DNA of 64,000 bases from Acheta domesticus (GCA_031308135.1 JAHLJT010008756.1:105241271-105305270), one strand, 5' to 3'; positions 10,231-22,259 are shown, counted from the stretch's first letter. Numbers and translations are program-made. Notes: a model not told the origin generated them from the letters alone.

Positions 10231-11589
10231 TCTTACCATTGATTATATTGGTATTTTAGATAAGATTTAGCATATCCTTTGGTGCTCGACTTCGCATTGG
10301 CTCTTATTCCTCTTTCGTGGTGTCACATGACAAAATACACACTGATCCTCGCGTTTCTTTTAATTTATTCAATATGTTAAAAATGCAAAATTAAAAAAGA
10401 TTACGTATGATAAAAATGCAATGAATTAAATGTTAAAATTAAAATAATAATTATAGGACGCGTTGGGCATCATTGCCCCCTCGAAATTCCCGGACCCCGG
10501 AGCGATGCACCGGTTGCGCCCCTCTCTCCTCGGGCCTGGGAGTGTGTGTGTGTGGGGGGGCGGTGACGTGACTGAGAGCGGCGTCGGGTCGCGGTGGTGC
10601 TGCGTGCGTTCGCGCCCGCGTCTCGACGGACGGATGTTATACTTCCAACAAACTGAAGTTTTCCTCTTCGCGTTTTCGTCGCTTTTATTGGAGATTTGTA
10701 CGTTCCGGCTTCATTCCTGTGTCCCCGCTTTCCGTGGATGCTCGTTGGTCATCGTGGCTCGGAGGTATTATGGATGTACGGAAATATATTATGCGCCGGT
10801 TGTGAGACACGGGTTTGGTCATTTCGTTATTAGCTACTGCGGCATATTCGAAAGCCGTGTGCCTTGTCTCGGTCAGTCGGAAGATTTTTCCATTGGATCA
10901 CAATCATCGGGCATCCTTCCTTATTTTCATGCACACAATCTGAACTTTCTGTGAAAGATTGTAGTTTTTATATCTCATAAGAAGTTCTTGATACCTTCTA
11001 TACAAAGGTGATATGTGTTTAACTGGTAAGAGGAAGTTTAGTTTGTAAAACTTGGCGGTGATTTTCTACAGTCAGCTCAAAATTTGATGAACTAATTCAA
11101 TTGTTGAGTATCAGTTCATTTTTTAGGCAATCAAATAAAAAACAATAAAATCTTGTTGAAAAATCAGGCTTTATTTATTGAGTTAAATGTAGGTTAATGA
11201 ATGTTTAAACGTTTCGTGAATTGATCCACTGACATGTTAAAAATTGATGAAAAATTATTATTTAACAGAAAATAAATTTAAACAGATTTTTCAACAGATA
11301 AAAAAATCAATAATGAAACAGAAAAACCAGAACCAAGATCATCCTACCATTATAGTGGTATTGTACAAAAGTAAATTAACATTACCTGACAAAATTACAC
11401 GAAATACCAAATTCATTTACACTATCAGGTTTATGTATTGAAAAAATGCTAAATAAAATAAGTTGAAATTTGTAAGTACGAAGCAAAGACAGAGGAACTA
11501 ACCGAATAATTGTTAAAAATCAGCACCAAATGTGCATAAGACATTATTTGTGGTCGAGATGTCAACCTACATATAAAACCCCATAAAAC
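10231..11589. other. Non-coding stretch with a GC-rich patch
   Basis: Bases about 10455-10640 are GC- and CpG-rich and include a (TG)n(G)n run near 10540. A 163-codon plus-strand frame (10463-10954) crosses it; its product has no domain I recognise and an odd composition rich in Cys, Arg and Phe, so I do not call it a gene. The rest is AT-rich with nothing recognised. Confidence 0.4.
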
Positions 11590-12110
11590 TCCCATTTTTG
11601 TACGTGTATTGTCTAGACTCGAGCATTGTCTTTTGGATCAGGTTTCTTTCTACTTTTGATTTTAAATAAAACATTGTCATTAACTGAAATGAAAAGTGTT
11701 GATTCTAAATTCGATTTTAGTCTCATGTGTTTTAATATGAATTGATTCAGAAATAAGATGAGCATTTCTCCTGGGTTCGCTGTAAAGGATTGAAGGTTCT
11801 AGGAATTTAAAATTTAGTATTTTGTTGTTTTGTTGGTTTTTGAACTTGTAATCTGCGTTTAGTTTGAGCAATGTCTGACAAGACTGGACAATCTAAGCAA
11901 GAAATGCAATAAGCTATATTTTCGGTCTCAAGGAAAGGAATCGTGTCCTTTACATTTTTCATCACACTCATTTCGTTATTAACCTTGTCGCTAATTTTAA
12001 TATTTAGTTTCCGTGTAATACATTCTTTGGTGAAGTTATTGACAATATTTGGAGTATATGGCAGAACAATTGTACGGGGTTGTTCCATGTTATTGTCATG
12101 ATTGGAAAGA
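11590..12110 (-). pseudogene. Penelope-like retroelement, 3' remnant
   Basis: The minus frame at 11807-12088 reads RTIVLPYTPNIVNNF, then DTIPFLETENIAYCISC followed by LDCPV, then AQTKRRLQ. That order matches the linker and GIY-YIG endonuclease start of Penelope-like elements, where the last block is normally Y-I-G-Q-T-x-R. Here the Tyr-Ile-Gly is decayed to an Asp-Ile-Ala-type string. A second frame (11680-11871) continues with HLISESIHIKTHE, resembling the downstream helix. Frameshifted and truncated, so inactive. Confidence 0.68.
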
Positions 12111-12439
12111 TCGGTATCGACAATAGATCTCTGATTGTTATTCTTTGTAATAGCAAGTCTTTTACCAATTTTTTAAATTTTTTTTTTATTTCATTTGTGT
12201 TTCTGTATGTGTATGGGGTGTTGTAGATGGATATTGTAAAGTGGTGTCGATTGAATGTGAATCAGTGTTACCATTGCCTTGTAATATTGTTCATGTTATT
12301 TTGAAAACAAATTTACGGTGTACTGTATGTTTTATTGATTCAAATTTATCTCGATAGATCCACCTAATATCCGTATTAGACCTCGTTCAATTTACGAAAC
12401 GTATTGAACGTTGTACATGGTAATTGGTACTAAGTCGTT
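12111..12439. other. AT-rich non-coding stretch
   Basis: Nothing recognised. Confidence 0.4.
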
Positions 12440-12810
12440 ATTCTAGTTGATATTTACTCTAGTGTGGTCAACCTTTTGATTTCCGTTTCTGTGGAATGAA
12501 CTGCTGGAGTTGGCCAGCTCTACCACCTCCGAGCGTGTTGTGGTGGTTGTCGATGCACTGCGCACCATCTGGCGACGTTTCGTGGAACTACATGGCGCAG
12601 CAGGCCAGTCGGCCGGCGTGGTAGGTTTCTGCGTTGCCGGCCGCGTGCCCTGAGGCGTCTTGCGGTTAATTGAGATAATTAAGCGGTGAGCTTTATGTAG
12701 CGATAAAGCGATTATTAAAACGCGAGAAAATGCCGGCGATGGTGAATGTTCAACAAGGCAAACTGCGGCGTTGTCGAGCCACTGTAAAGCTCTCTTGAAT
12801 GGACTCATTG
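12440..12810. promoter_or_regulatory. Candidate conserved non-coding element with homeodomain-type sites
   Basis: This block has moderate GC and many CpGs, yet its core at 12661-12730 is AT-rich: TTAATTGAGATAATTAAG (two ATTA-type homeodomain sites in an inverted arrangement), CTTTATG, CGATAAAG (GATA-type) and ATTATTAAAACGCG. Such clustering is typical of developmental enhancers, but it is only a pattern. A 121-codon minus-strand frame (12443-12808) spans the same DNA; its Ser/Thr-rich product is not recognised, so a coding exon is not excluded. Confidence 0.3.
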
Positions 12811-13194
12811 GATATCGGCTTACATTTTTTGTTCTGTGTAGTTACATGTTTTATAAGTTCGTTTTATGATTTTTGAACAACTTGTCTGTAGGTTTCTAAG
12901 GGTTGGCGGATAAGCTTATGAAAATATTTAATGTAACTAATGATAAACATGTTCATAAAACACAATTTAGGCTGTGTTAAAATAGTGTTAATGATTTTAA
13001 AGTTCGTTTTCATTCGTACGTTTCTGGTTTTTATTTCTTAGAGACAAAAATGTCTTTTTTTTCGCTTCGGACTTGACGATTCTTGGGCAAATTCTCATAA
13101 ACTCTTGCAACCTTAAATTTGTGATTGCTAGATTGCGAATTGCGTCCTTAAGCATGAAATGTGTCAAAATATCGAAGGGATTGAAATGAACAAA

Positions 13195-14205
13195 CTAGTG
13201 GCGCTACAAAATAATACAGACTTTCTCGTATTGGTTTTCTATTTTCTTTGTTCTGGGCTAGTTATTCGGACTTGCCACATTCTCTTGGCAGCTGCCATCT
13301 ATCGCAGCCCAAAGTATATTTAAAAAATCCCAATTTTTTGGTTTCCTAATAATCAAACTGAAAAATTACTTTAAGAATATTATAGAAGAGTAAAACTTCA
13401 TCCTAAATAGCAATTTTCATTGAAAGATTTGGAGCCGTTTTTAAGAAAATGGCGCTTAAGCATTATTGTAAATGCGAAGTATGAAGCACTTTTTTACAGA
13501 AATCTTTTGAGTTTTCGAAAAACTTTAATAGACGTCATGCAAAGCACTTAAACTCTCAAATGCAATAGTGTTTACAAATAGCTGGAAATGTGTGATTGTG
13601 GAAATGGACGAGAGAGATCTGTCAAAAAAATTACATTTGTGTAATTTTTGAAGAAAAAAGAACAACAAAGAATATCCCGAAATGAACGTTGTCATATTAA
13701 GTGCAATTAGCATTATCCTTTGGAAAAGTTTGGAAGAAAAAAAATATAACCATTTTTGAGAAAATGGCGTTTAAGCGTTTATGAAAATGCGGAATTTTGA
13801 GCTCATTTTCACAGAAAACTGTTCACTTTTCGAAAAAAATTATATGGCATTTTACGTGTACTCATAAATACAATCATGTGAACAAATCGCAGCTAATGTA
13901 AATATTAACGATGTGAGTGACAAGTAAAAAATACATTTTTGTAATTTTTGAAGAAAAACAAAAACGAAAGAATAGAGCTTTATGGCGTTTATGTTTAGAG
14001 TACATGAGGCACTATCCTTAACAAAAGTTTAAAGAAACAATTTGGAGTCGTATTTGAGGATTTTTTTTATTGCATCCCAAATTTCAAAGAAACATTTTCA
14101 AAATATCAGCGCCTCAATTCGAGCCAGATCGACCGGGGAATATCAATTTTGGAAAAAATTCGTACGTATGGTTTAGGCTCTAGGCTTCGATTCTGAACTA
14201 CCGTC
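13195..14205 (+). repeat. Family A repeat, copy 2
   Basis: It begins CTAGTGGCGCTAC and continues through GCTGCCATCTATCGC, two AAAATGGCGTTTAAGC-type blocks, and GATCGACCGGGGAATATC to CGTACGTATGGTTTAGG. The same blocks occur in the same order at 21510-24690, 36404-38037 and 38166-39012. It lacks an evident GTCC/GGAC core and terminal repeat. No coding capacity is seen. Confidence 0.8.
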
Positions 14206-14301
14206 AAGAACGCCGAAGTGACAAAAAACATCATGTACACTAAGTGATCAAAAGTATCCGGTCACGTGGCTGAAAATGACTTGTCAGTTCGTGGCGCCGT
14301 C

Positions 14302-15813
14302 CAGTGCCGGATTACCGCATAAACAGACTAAGCAATTGCTTAGGGCTCCCGTCAAATTGGGGTCCCGTCAAAAGATGAGATTAATTGATGTTTTTTAACA
14401 TTTAAAAAATTAGCAATATTATCTAACTAATTAAATTTGAAAGTATTTCCAAGTATTTATAAGGTTGCTTATATACACTTATAATAATATTATTTATATT
14501 TATGAGTTCAAAAATATCAATTTTTCAATCCGTTTGTTTTTTGTTTTTTTCGGGTGCACGTTGTGAAGCAAACACTGTTGCCACGGAATACTTGATTCAT
14601 ACTCTCAAATTCTTAACGCGTTAGGTTTTATCTCCAACGATAATGATAAAAAAGGAGGTACTAAGCGAGAGGCGACAAATATCACTACAATAATGCAAGA
14701 ATTTGTGTTTGTTTTGATGTTAACAATGTGAAATGACATTTTACATCACTTTCATCTGATATCTCAAGGTGTTCAAAGTGCAGAAATTAATTTGCAAGTT
14801 TGCAGTGATCTCTATGACTCGTTGACAAATTATTTGCAAGGTCTTCGCGTATATTTTGACAAATTCAAAAACACGTCAAAATTAGTTCTGCCTGAAGTTG
14901 ATTATAAAGAAAACTTTACTCGAAGACATATTCGGAGAAAACGGGTTAATGATCGTCAAGCGGGAGACGTAGTTTCAAGGGCAAGAGGCAAATTTCAGGT
15001 TTCAACATTTTTTGTTATCATTGACATTGTGCCAGCTCAGATGAAAAGTATAAAATCTGTCAGACAAGTTTTCTTTCTTAAACATGGTCTTGTATAACAA
15101 ATAGTTATCATCTAACGTTGAAACGCTTGTGGCATCGTATCCTAAGGATCTGGATTTGAATCTTGCCGGATAATTGAAACAATTTCAGCATTACATACTT
15201 GTGAAAATGAACTAAGATAAAGTATTCATGTTAATTATACTGATTTCTATAAAATCATTATAAATGATCTTATATAAACACTAGAGAATTTTTCGGACCT
15301 TACAAATCTGCCTTACAATGTTTTTAGCATTGATGGTAACAAGGTGTTCTGGAGCGCGGTCTTTATCACAATTAAAAGGATAAAAAATTCTCTGAGGACG
15401 AAAATGGTGACAAGATAGTTCATTGGGTCTACTATCAATTGAATCTGATGTTACGCGTCGCTTAAATTTTGATGATTTAATACAAGAATTTGCTCGGCAA
15501 AAGTGTACAAAAACGTTTTATGAGTTATATTTTATATATCTACTATACACACGAATAGTAAAGTGTAAACCAAAAGTATTAGTGAATGTATATTTATTGA
15601 TTGATAAATGAAATGCATAAATATTGTATTCATTTTTGGTTAAGTTATATTGCAATTTGTCATAAATTTGTAAACAAAACTATAAAAATCCTATTAAGAT
15701 ATATTTTAAATTAAAAGTTGGAGTTTAATGTATACATTTGGATAAAAAGATTGATCAATGGGGCCCCAAAATATTTACTGCTTAGGGCCTCGCAGACTTG
15801 CAATCCGACCTTG
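14302..15813 (+). mobile_element. hAT element nested in the Tc1 element
   Basis: The left end reads CAGTGCCGGATTA; the right end reads GCAATCCGACCTTG, an imperfect inverted repeat. Subterminal blocks GCTTAGGGCTCCC and GGGGCCCC...GCTTAGGGCC echo each other. The 8-bp duplications are GCGCCGTC (14294-14301) and GCGCCCTC (15814-15821), one mismatch. Eight-base duplication and CAGTG ends are hallmarks of hAT transposons. It carries decayed transposase pieces. Confidence 0.85.
14792..15611 (+). pseudogene. hAT transposase remnant (ZMYM1-like)
   Basis: Two plus-strand frames remain. The first (14792-15097, 101 residues) has LYDSLTNYLQGLR, YKENFTRRH and GKFQVSTFFVIIDI. The second (15423-15611) has LSIESDVTRRLNFDDLIQEF, close to the C-terminal end of hAT transposases. 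Both resemble hAT transposases annotated as zinc finger MYM-type protein 1-like. The RNase H-like catalytic core between them is not readable in one frame, and the N-terminal finger is missing. Confidence 0.72.
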
Positions 15814-15821
15814 GCGCCCTC

Positions 15822-16310
15822 CATCGATAAAGTGGAATTCAATCGGGTGTTGGCCCACCCTTAGCCTTGATGACAGCTTCCACTCTCGCAGGCATACTTT
15901 CAATCAGCTGCTGAAAGGTTTCTTGGGGAATGGCAGCTCATTCTTCACGGAGTGCTGCACTGAGGAGAGGTATCGATGTAGGTCGGTGAGGCCTGGCACG
16001 AAGTCGGCTTTCTAAACCATCCCAAAGGTGTTCGATAGGATTCAAGTCAGGACTCTGTGCAGGCCAGCCCAGGCATTATAGGGCAGGCCGGCCCATATTG
16101 TCGTGTAATCACTCCGCCACAGGCCGTGCAGTATGAACAGATGCTCGGTCGTGGTGAAAGATGCAATCGCCATCCCCGAATTGCTCAACAGTGGGAAACA
16201 AGCAGGTATTTAAAATATCAACGTAGGCCTGTGCCGTGATTGTGCCACGCAAAACGACAAGGGGTGCTAGCTCCCTCCATGAAAAACACGACCACACTAT
16301 AACACCACCG
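15822..16310 (-). pseudogene. Tc1-like transposase, C-terminal part
   Basis: The minus frame at 16109-16297 includes WSCFSWRELAPLVVLRG, AYVDILNTCL and DGDCIFHHDRASVHTARPV, the second catalytic Asp region of Tc1 transposases (the usual motif is QxDNxxxH; here HHDRASVH). Downstream in broken frames come the SPDL-type region and the C-terminal helix (reading backward from 16070 to 15850). The first catalytic Asp and the paired-type DNA-binding domains are missing. The right TIR follows directly upstream, so an internal deletion joined it to the catalytic half. Confidence 0.82.
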
Positions 16311-16343
16311 CCTCCGTGTCCGGATACCTTAGATCACAGTGTA

Positions 16344-16989
16344 TATCCATTATTCGGTAATTAAAATTCTTGATACTTTCATTGGATTTCTATAAATTTG
16401 ACCGGCGATTTTCCCAGAATTTCTGTATGTAATCACCACATACAACACTACTATGAAATTAACTAACATAGAAGCTTGCTTGAGTGAGAGTAACTATCAA
16501 ACCACAACTGTGTACCCAGCCGCAATTTATAAATTATCTTGTGTGTCATTCTATATTCTTCTCATTTGACTCTCATTTGTAGTAACATGGGTGGCCGACC
16601 TTTTACATACCATGTGTTAAACACACACACATATGAGTTCAGTTGCGCTGTAGAACTCGAGAACCGTTTCTACCGTTTTTACGTTCATAGTTTTGGGATT
16701 TGCAAAATAGGGAGAGGTACGCGAACTGCTTCGTTTATTGACTAACGTAAGGAGGACAATCACGCAGTCACTCTCATCAATATTACTCGAATGCCATAGC
16801 AGTATCAGTGGTATTTACAGAGAGGAAAGAAAGGGCAGTACACTCGAAGAATATGCATTTAAATACACATGTTGTTTCAGAAGCAATTTCCCTATCTTCT
16901 CGTTTTACGGAGGGTAGACTGTGGATTCTGTTCTTCGTCAAAGAGAGATCTCAGTCCCATTATCTTCATATAGCCCAGGCGGCAAGCAC
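16344..16989. other. Non-coding stretch
   Basis: No repeat or gene recognised. Confidence 0.4.
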
Positions 16990-17150
16990 GGAAAAATTGA
17001 ATTGAATTGCCTTATTTTACGTGGCGAGACTCAGGCCATGAGGCCTGCTCTTCCGTCTGACCACAAAATGGGGGGTTACCTGGAAAAAGGTCATGTAAAC
17101 TTTTTCTTTGAGCATGTAGTACGTACGCAGGTTCTAGTTAAAACCCCCTA
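16990..17150 (-). repeat. SINE-like tail, copy 1
   Basis: About 50 bases here (17022-17068, from GTGGCGAGACTCAGGCC to TCTGACCAC) recur at 58059-58104 with few changes. The flanking AATTGAATTGAATTGCC is a short-repeat tail, which suggests a retroposed element whose 3' end points left. Only the tail is present. Confidence 0.6.
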
Positions 17151-18775
17151 AGTTATCGACCTCCTAGACCACGCATGTCACGGCCACAAGCAAGGTAACT
17201 AGCTTACTAGAGCTCTCAGGCATTGCTTCCCGAGCAACTGGCGCGAGAGTAAGGGTTGTAGAAATCGCTCCAGGATGTCGGTACATCATTGGCTATTTGG
17301 CCCATAGCAGTATTTACAAGAAGTCAATTCAGACGCCAAATTTAGCTGTGTTAATTCCAATGTCCTCTACTAAAGCAAAGATATGATCCATTAAAATATA
17401 ATATGTCAGTCAAGTTTTAAATAGTCAATTGAGAGTGAAATTACACATTTTGAGTCGGAAGTATCTTGATTTCGTAATATATTTACTTAAGAGGGCAGTG
17501 AATGCATTGACTTCCTTCAGACAACCTTCAGATTGTGATCTTTAACATACACTTATCTGTGAAAAGAGCTGCCCCTCCGTAAACAAGAATTGTTAACTTC
17601 TGGAATTCATAAATAATATATCACATTGCTACATTCACAAATAACAGAATGACTCAGTAAAATATTTCATAAAACGAAAACATAGAATTCACCTATGAAA
17701 AATATTCTTGCCATATGGCAAAAATGTTTTCAGAAGGCTGAATGTAAAAAGAAAAAAACAACAAAATAGTAATGAATAGTAAAGGACATAACCAGCATTC
17801 AAATCCCGAATGTTTGATAAATCAAATCGTATGTAGAACTTCGTATGTAGCCACTACTCCGTGCCTCGCACGGCTTCGGCTTGCTCGTGCACACTCCTTC
17901 CTGGATTTTGAGAGGGAAAGAGGGGATTTAGGGGAAGTTGCCCGTGCTCGCAGGAGCGACGGGCTTCCCAGCCGGGCAAGTAGCTCGTGCGGGCTTCGTT
18001 TGACACCTGCCCTGGACCCTGCGCTCACTCCGGGAAGCCCGAAAAACCTTTTTTTTCTCTCTATAACTTTTAACCTGAAGTTCCGTAGAAAAATGATTCA
18101 ATGCAATTTTAAACAAGATAAAATTTTCTACAAATTTTGTCTAAAACATTTTTTCGAAACTAATTACTGGAGCCATGTAAAAATGCATTCTATTATCGGT
18201 CTCGCCGGCTTTGCTTTCGCAGTCTCGGAGCCTCGGATGATCGCGCGCGCTCTTATCTGTCTTTGAAATCTATACGTTGGTCTCAGAGGTGGTTCTTTAT
18301 AAGGTTCACAGGTTCACGCAACATCCAAAAAATGAACAAAATATACACTTCGTTATTACAATATCATTAATAGTATGATTTTTTCTGCTCATCTGTGTGT
18401 AATTTTCATACCAGTATTACATTGACGAACTGATGTGGCCACATTGCAGTTCACGTTTTCGAAACAACAACTTGCTCAGATTGCGTTTCACAAGCACCAT
18501 TGGGTACTACGTGTCTTCGCTTCTGTGGTATCATTGGGCGCTTTCATCGTATCATGTTCACACTTACGCCGTGAACTCCGCTTGGGGCAGCACTCTCGGG
18601 CAATCACGCCACCCAACTCGAGACGAAGTCTTCAGCGCGCTGTCAGTAAAACAGTGTCCCCGATACGGTACTACGAAACGCAAGTTTTGGTTCTGATTCT
18701 GATGTGAATGGTGAGCGCCGTCTTAAAATGAGTCTAAAAATGTGTTTAACAACTTTGTTCAGTTTAGAGAAATAA
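17151..18775. other. Non-coding stretch with a GC-rich patch
   Basis: Bases about 17855-18030 are GC-rich and include a foldable GCACG...CGTGC string near 17877-17900 and several CGGGCTTC strings; origin unknown. Plus frames at 18433-18707 overlap and are Ser/His/Arg-rich. One resembles, weakly, the helix-turn-helix start of insect transposases (FTFSKQQLAQIAF). I do not call it a gene. Confidence 0.35.
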
Positions 18776-19110
18776 TTGAACACCAGGATACACAGACACT
18801 ATAACTTAAAGCACAATTTGAACACGAGATGTAAATCTTGTCGGAAAAAAGTTTATAGCTACGATGATATTCTTGAAATGAAGAAGCTTGGTCCTGTTCA
18901 GCCTATTCTGAAAATTGAAACAACTGTGAAATCAGCAAAACGAGAGTTTCGTCGACGATTGAGTCCCAACATTTATTCGACTTATAAGTGGCTCTGTGGG
19001 TGTGAGGAAAAAATTGATTATTTTGTTTTCCATGCATCTTATTTGGCTAGGAAAATTTGGATTTTCAATTCAAGTAAACAAGATAAGTTGATAAGTTCCT
19101 CATTTCTGGG
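18776..19110 (+). pseudogene. hAT transposase N-terminal remnant
   Basis: The frame (136 codons to 19186, of which the first 100 or so matter) has KKLGPVQPILKI, then AKREFRRRLSPNIYSTYKWL followed by CGC. This is the TTF/ZMYM-type finger region that starts hAT transposases of the same broad group as the element at 14302. The expected Cys-rich continuation is decayed. No inverted ends were found for this copy. The frame runs into the foldback element at 19159. Confidence 0.55.
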
Positions 19111-19158
19111 TAAATTGGTCAAATTAATGACATCTTTTGTTCTGGTTGTTGCCTATAC

Positions 19159-19325
19159 TGCGATGTTCGTACCTTTGTCCCTGTAAGGAATCAGCTGTTT
19201 CGCTGCCATCCAATCAGGAGCTTATATTTCGCGACAGTGACATCACTATGGTGACGTTCAAGCTTCCGATTGGATGAAACCGTGAACAGCTGACTTCTGT
19301 CAGGGACAAAGTTACGAAAATCGCA
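19159..19325. mobile_element. Foldback MITE with about 65-bp arms
   Basis: The left arm TGCGATGTTCGTACCTTTGTCCCTG...CAGCTGTTTCG...CCATCCAATCAGGAGCTT pairs, with scattered mismatches, with the right arm ending GTTACGAAAATCGCA. A loop of about 35 bases separates them. No coding capacity. The target duplication is unclear (TA-like). Confidence 0.75.
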
Positions 19326-19966
19326 TTGTAATGACTGTTGTTACGTTGAGGCAACGTACAGAAGCGTCAAGATCAAAATTAATACATAGCAATAAGCGAG
19401 AAATTAAGCACACTTTGAAGATTGGTTATTAATGTTATAAACAGTATTAATTTTTTTCACCAGCTGGTCAAGTCACTGCTGTAGCATAGTAAACAGCGTG
19501 CTCCTTCACCGCAGAAAAGCAGTCGGCCAACGTCCACGTATCAGTCGTTGCGTGTATTGAATTGAAAGGAATGCGATACACCGGGCGGCTGCGTGGGCCG
19601 ACCTGTCGCCGGCAAGGGATGTTTCGCTGACCTCAGCTCGATTTCGGAGCGGCTGCGCGGCCTCGCTCACACGTCGCGTTGTTACACGTGGGGGGCGCGT
19701 CCGAGAAAAGTTTATAATCAGTTTCTTGGAATGGAAAGGAGAATTTTCGTGTCATTCCTCCTTTCTAGTAGTTTTTAGTTTTACACTTAATAATATTATT
19801 CGTTAGAAATCCAAATATTTTAAAATATATTCGGAATTTAAGTGGGAAATGTTCTTAAACAATTTAAATAGTAATTGTATTAATATTAGTATTAATCAAG
19901 AATAGTAGTAATAGTATTAATCAAGAATTGTGTCCATGAATCTGGAAATTTTGGAGAAAAAGACCC
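19326..19966. other. Non-coding stretch with a small GC-rich patch
   Basis: Bases about 19575-19705 are moderately CpG-rich; the rest is AT-rich. Nothing recognised. Confidence 0.35.
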
Positions 19967-19974
19967 CCGTCATG

Positions 19975-20150
19975 CAGTGGCGTATCTACGGTATGGCAGA
20001 CATGGCACGTGCCATGGGCGCCACTCACAAGGGGCGCTATTTACCGTACACCCGTTGAAACAAATAACAACAACCTTAATTTCAAACATTCCCACAGGGG
20101 CGCAAATTCTATACTTGCCATGGGCGCCTGAATACCTAGATACGCCTCTG
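19975..20150. mobile_element. hAT MITE (176 bp)
   Basis: The ends CAGTGGCGTATCTACGG and its reverse-complement-like CTAGATACGCCTCTG are inverted repeats. Inner ATGGCACGTGCCATGGGCGCC and TTGCCATGGGCGCC also pair. The 8-bp target duplications are CCGTCATG (19967-19974) and CCATCATG (20151-20158), one mismatch. Too short to code; it would need transposase from another hAT. Confidence 0.88.
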
Positions 20151-20158
20151 CCATCATG

Positions 20159-20850
20159 ACCACTACTTATGCAATACTCTTATATTTAACTCACCCATCG
20201 CCACTGGTTGGTCTCCCGGAAGAATCGGAACTATGGAACCGCTCCATTCTCGGCTGTTCTCGCCAGTATCGGCAGTCTCGACGGATCGACTTTGCGCTGT
20301 TTCAGTGTCTCATAAGTGAGAGACGACATGAGCTCAGTAACCAAAGAGACCGTAAGAAATAATTAGCTAATGGAAGCTACATATTAATGAACAAGAGTGT
20401 AAAATGACAAAACAAGTGCATGTTGGACGAATTTTCAGGTACTAAAATTTTGTATTTTTAAGGAAGTAAATACCTTTTATTTATTAATTTCAGTGTTAGG
20501 CAAAGTACTTTAAATTTATAATTTAAATACTTTGCCAAACTATTTTGTATATATGTTTACTTACCCAAAATACATTCGGTTTTATTTGCTAAATACATCT
20601 TTACTAATTCCTATGCGATTTTCTAAGTATTTCGTACATTTCCGACAATAATGTTTCATGCCATTTCAGATCGTTTTGGACGGTGCAACAAATGAACCGG
20701 TGGGTTTTGTGCAATGAGCAAAGGAAACTGTAAAGCAATTGCAGCTTACAAAGGCAGTACAACAGGCGTGAATAAGCACAATTGTTGCGCAAGGACTACT
20801 GCAAAAAAGTCTGATGTAGACAGAAAGAAGTAGACAGGAAAACGGAAAAC
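20159..20850. other. AT-rich non-coding stretch
   Basis: Nothing recognised; two short Cys-rich minus frames (20604-20872) look like chance. Confidence 0.35.
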
Positions 20851-20851
20851 T

Positions 20852-21010
20852 AGTGGTGCTACAGAATAGCACAAACTTTTCCGCATGAGTTTTCTATTTC
20901 CTTTGGTCTCGGCTAGTTATTCGGACATGCCACATACTCTTGCCAGATGCCATCTATCGCCGCCCATAGTACATTTTTCTGGACATATTCTTAATTTGCC
21001 GGTTGAAATG
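20852..21010 (+). repeat. Family A repeat, 5' fragment
   Basis: It starts ACTAGTGGTGCTACAGAAT and runs through GCCATCTATCGCCGCCC to about CTTAATTTGCCGG, matching the first 150 bases of the copies at 13195, 21510 and 38166, then diverges. Confidence 0.8.
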
Positions 21011-21509
21011 CTAACATATGTATAGATAAGTGACCTTTCTTTCAGTGAATATATGTATGTTCTGTACCTCACAACACGGTCAGAAATAACGATTATCAAA
21101 TAGGTTTGAATAATTTCTAAAAGTCTAATTTGTAAACATAAACTCTACTAAATAAGACATCTTTATCATATCATTGCCACCATCTCGTAGTTCACCAAAA
21201 ATGTAGTTTTCAAGTATCCTCTGCGGCATAGTTGCGCAAATTGCAATAAAGCTTTGCGGATTGCTTGAAAGAAATACATCATACATTACCAATACAAATT
21301 GTAAATTTAACAAACAATATGTATAAATTATTATTAAATACTATTTCTGTTCGATGTATTAATCTCGTCGAATCCTATTTGTTTTATAATAGTCCTAAAT
21401 ATAAAGAATAACATTGGGCGACTTATTATGACGTCCAATTACTCCACAAATACGCATACAAGTATTTTGGAAAAATTCATGACTTTGACAATCAGGTTTT
21501 GCATATTTC

Positions 21510-22196
21510 ATTAAGAACTAGTGCTACAGAATGGCACAGACATCCCCGTATTAGTTTTCTATTTCCTTTGGTCTCGGGTAACTATTCGGGCACACACTCT
21601 TGCCAGCTGCCATCTATCGCCGCCGGAACTACATTTTTTTTTTTTACATTTTCTTAATTATTAGGTTTCTCAATAGTTGAACCCAAATATTATTTTAAGA
21701 ATATTAAAGAGCACTAATACCTCGTCCTAAATGGTACTTTTCTTTGAAACATTTGGAGCCAGTTATCAGAAAATGGCGTTTAAGCTCTACTGTAAATGCG
21801 AAAATTGAAGCTCTTTTTCACAGGAATCTTTTGTGATTTGGAAAAACTTCATTAGAAGTCATTTGAAGCACTTTAACTCACAAATACAATAGTGTTTACA
21901 AATTGCTAGAAATGTGCATATTAACGCTGTGAAAGATTTTTCAAAAAAATTACATTTATATAATTTCTGAAAAAAAGGAAAAAACACCCCAAAATGAACG
22001 TTGCGTCATATTAAAGAGTGTAATTAGCACTATCCGTTTAAGAAGTTGAAGAAAAAGATTTGGAGCCATTTTTGAGAAAATGGCCTTTGAGTTTTTCTAA
22101 AAATGCAGGATTTTGAGCCAGTTTTCTCAGAAAATAGTAGAAAAAAAACAATATTTAAAGCACATGTACTCATAAATATGTGAACAAATCGCGGAT

Positions 22197-22232
<36 letters not shown>

Positions 22233-22259
22233 ATATATATATATTAACGACATAAGATT
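21510..22259 (+). repeat. Family A repeat, copy 4, first half
   Basis: Begins CTAGTGCTACAGAATGGCACAG and follows the order of copy 2 up to AACAAATCGCGG. A TA repeat (22197-22244) and then the hAT-like element (22268-24041) interrupt it. The second half resumes at 24050. Confidence 0.82.
22197..22244. repeat. TA dinucleotide microsatellite
   Basis: About 48 bases of TA inside family A copy 4. Other copies have a short TAATGTAAATATTAA at the same place, so the repeat expanded from an AT-rich segment. Confidence 0.85.

Larger units (their letters stand above)
14238..16341 (-). mobile_element. Tc1-like DNA transposon, internally deleted and interrupted
   Basis: The ends form inverted repeats: CACTAAGTGATCAAAAGTATCCGG at the left and its imperfect reverse complement ending CACAGTG at the right. 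Each is flanked by TA (14236-14237 and 16342-16343), the duplication made by Tc1/mariner elements. Without the nested hAT element only about 580 bases remain, covering part of the transposase catalytic domain; the DNA-binding N-terminal half is gone. It is a dead copy. Confidence 0.88.

Noticed and set aside
10463..10954. 163-codon plus-strand frame
   Set aside because: No domain, odd composition, crosses a GC-rich patch into AT-rich DNA without sign of an exon.
18433..18707. Two overlapping frames with a weak helix-turn-helix look
   Set aside because: Similarity to insect transposase N-termini is too faint and frames disagree.
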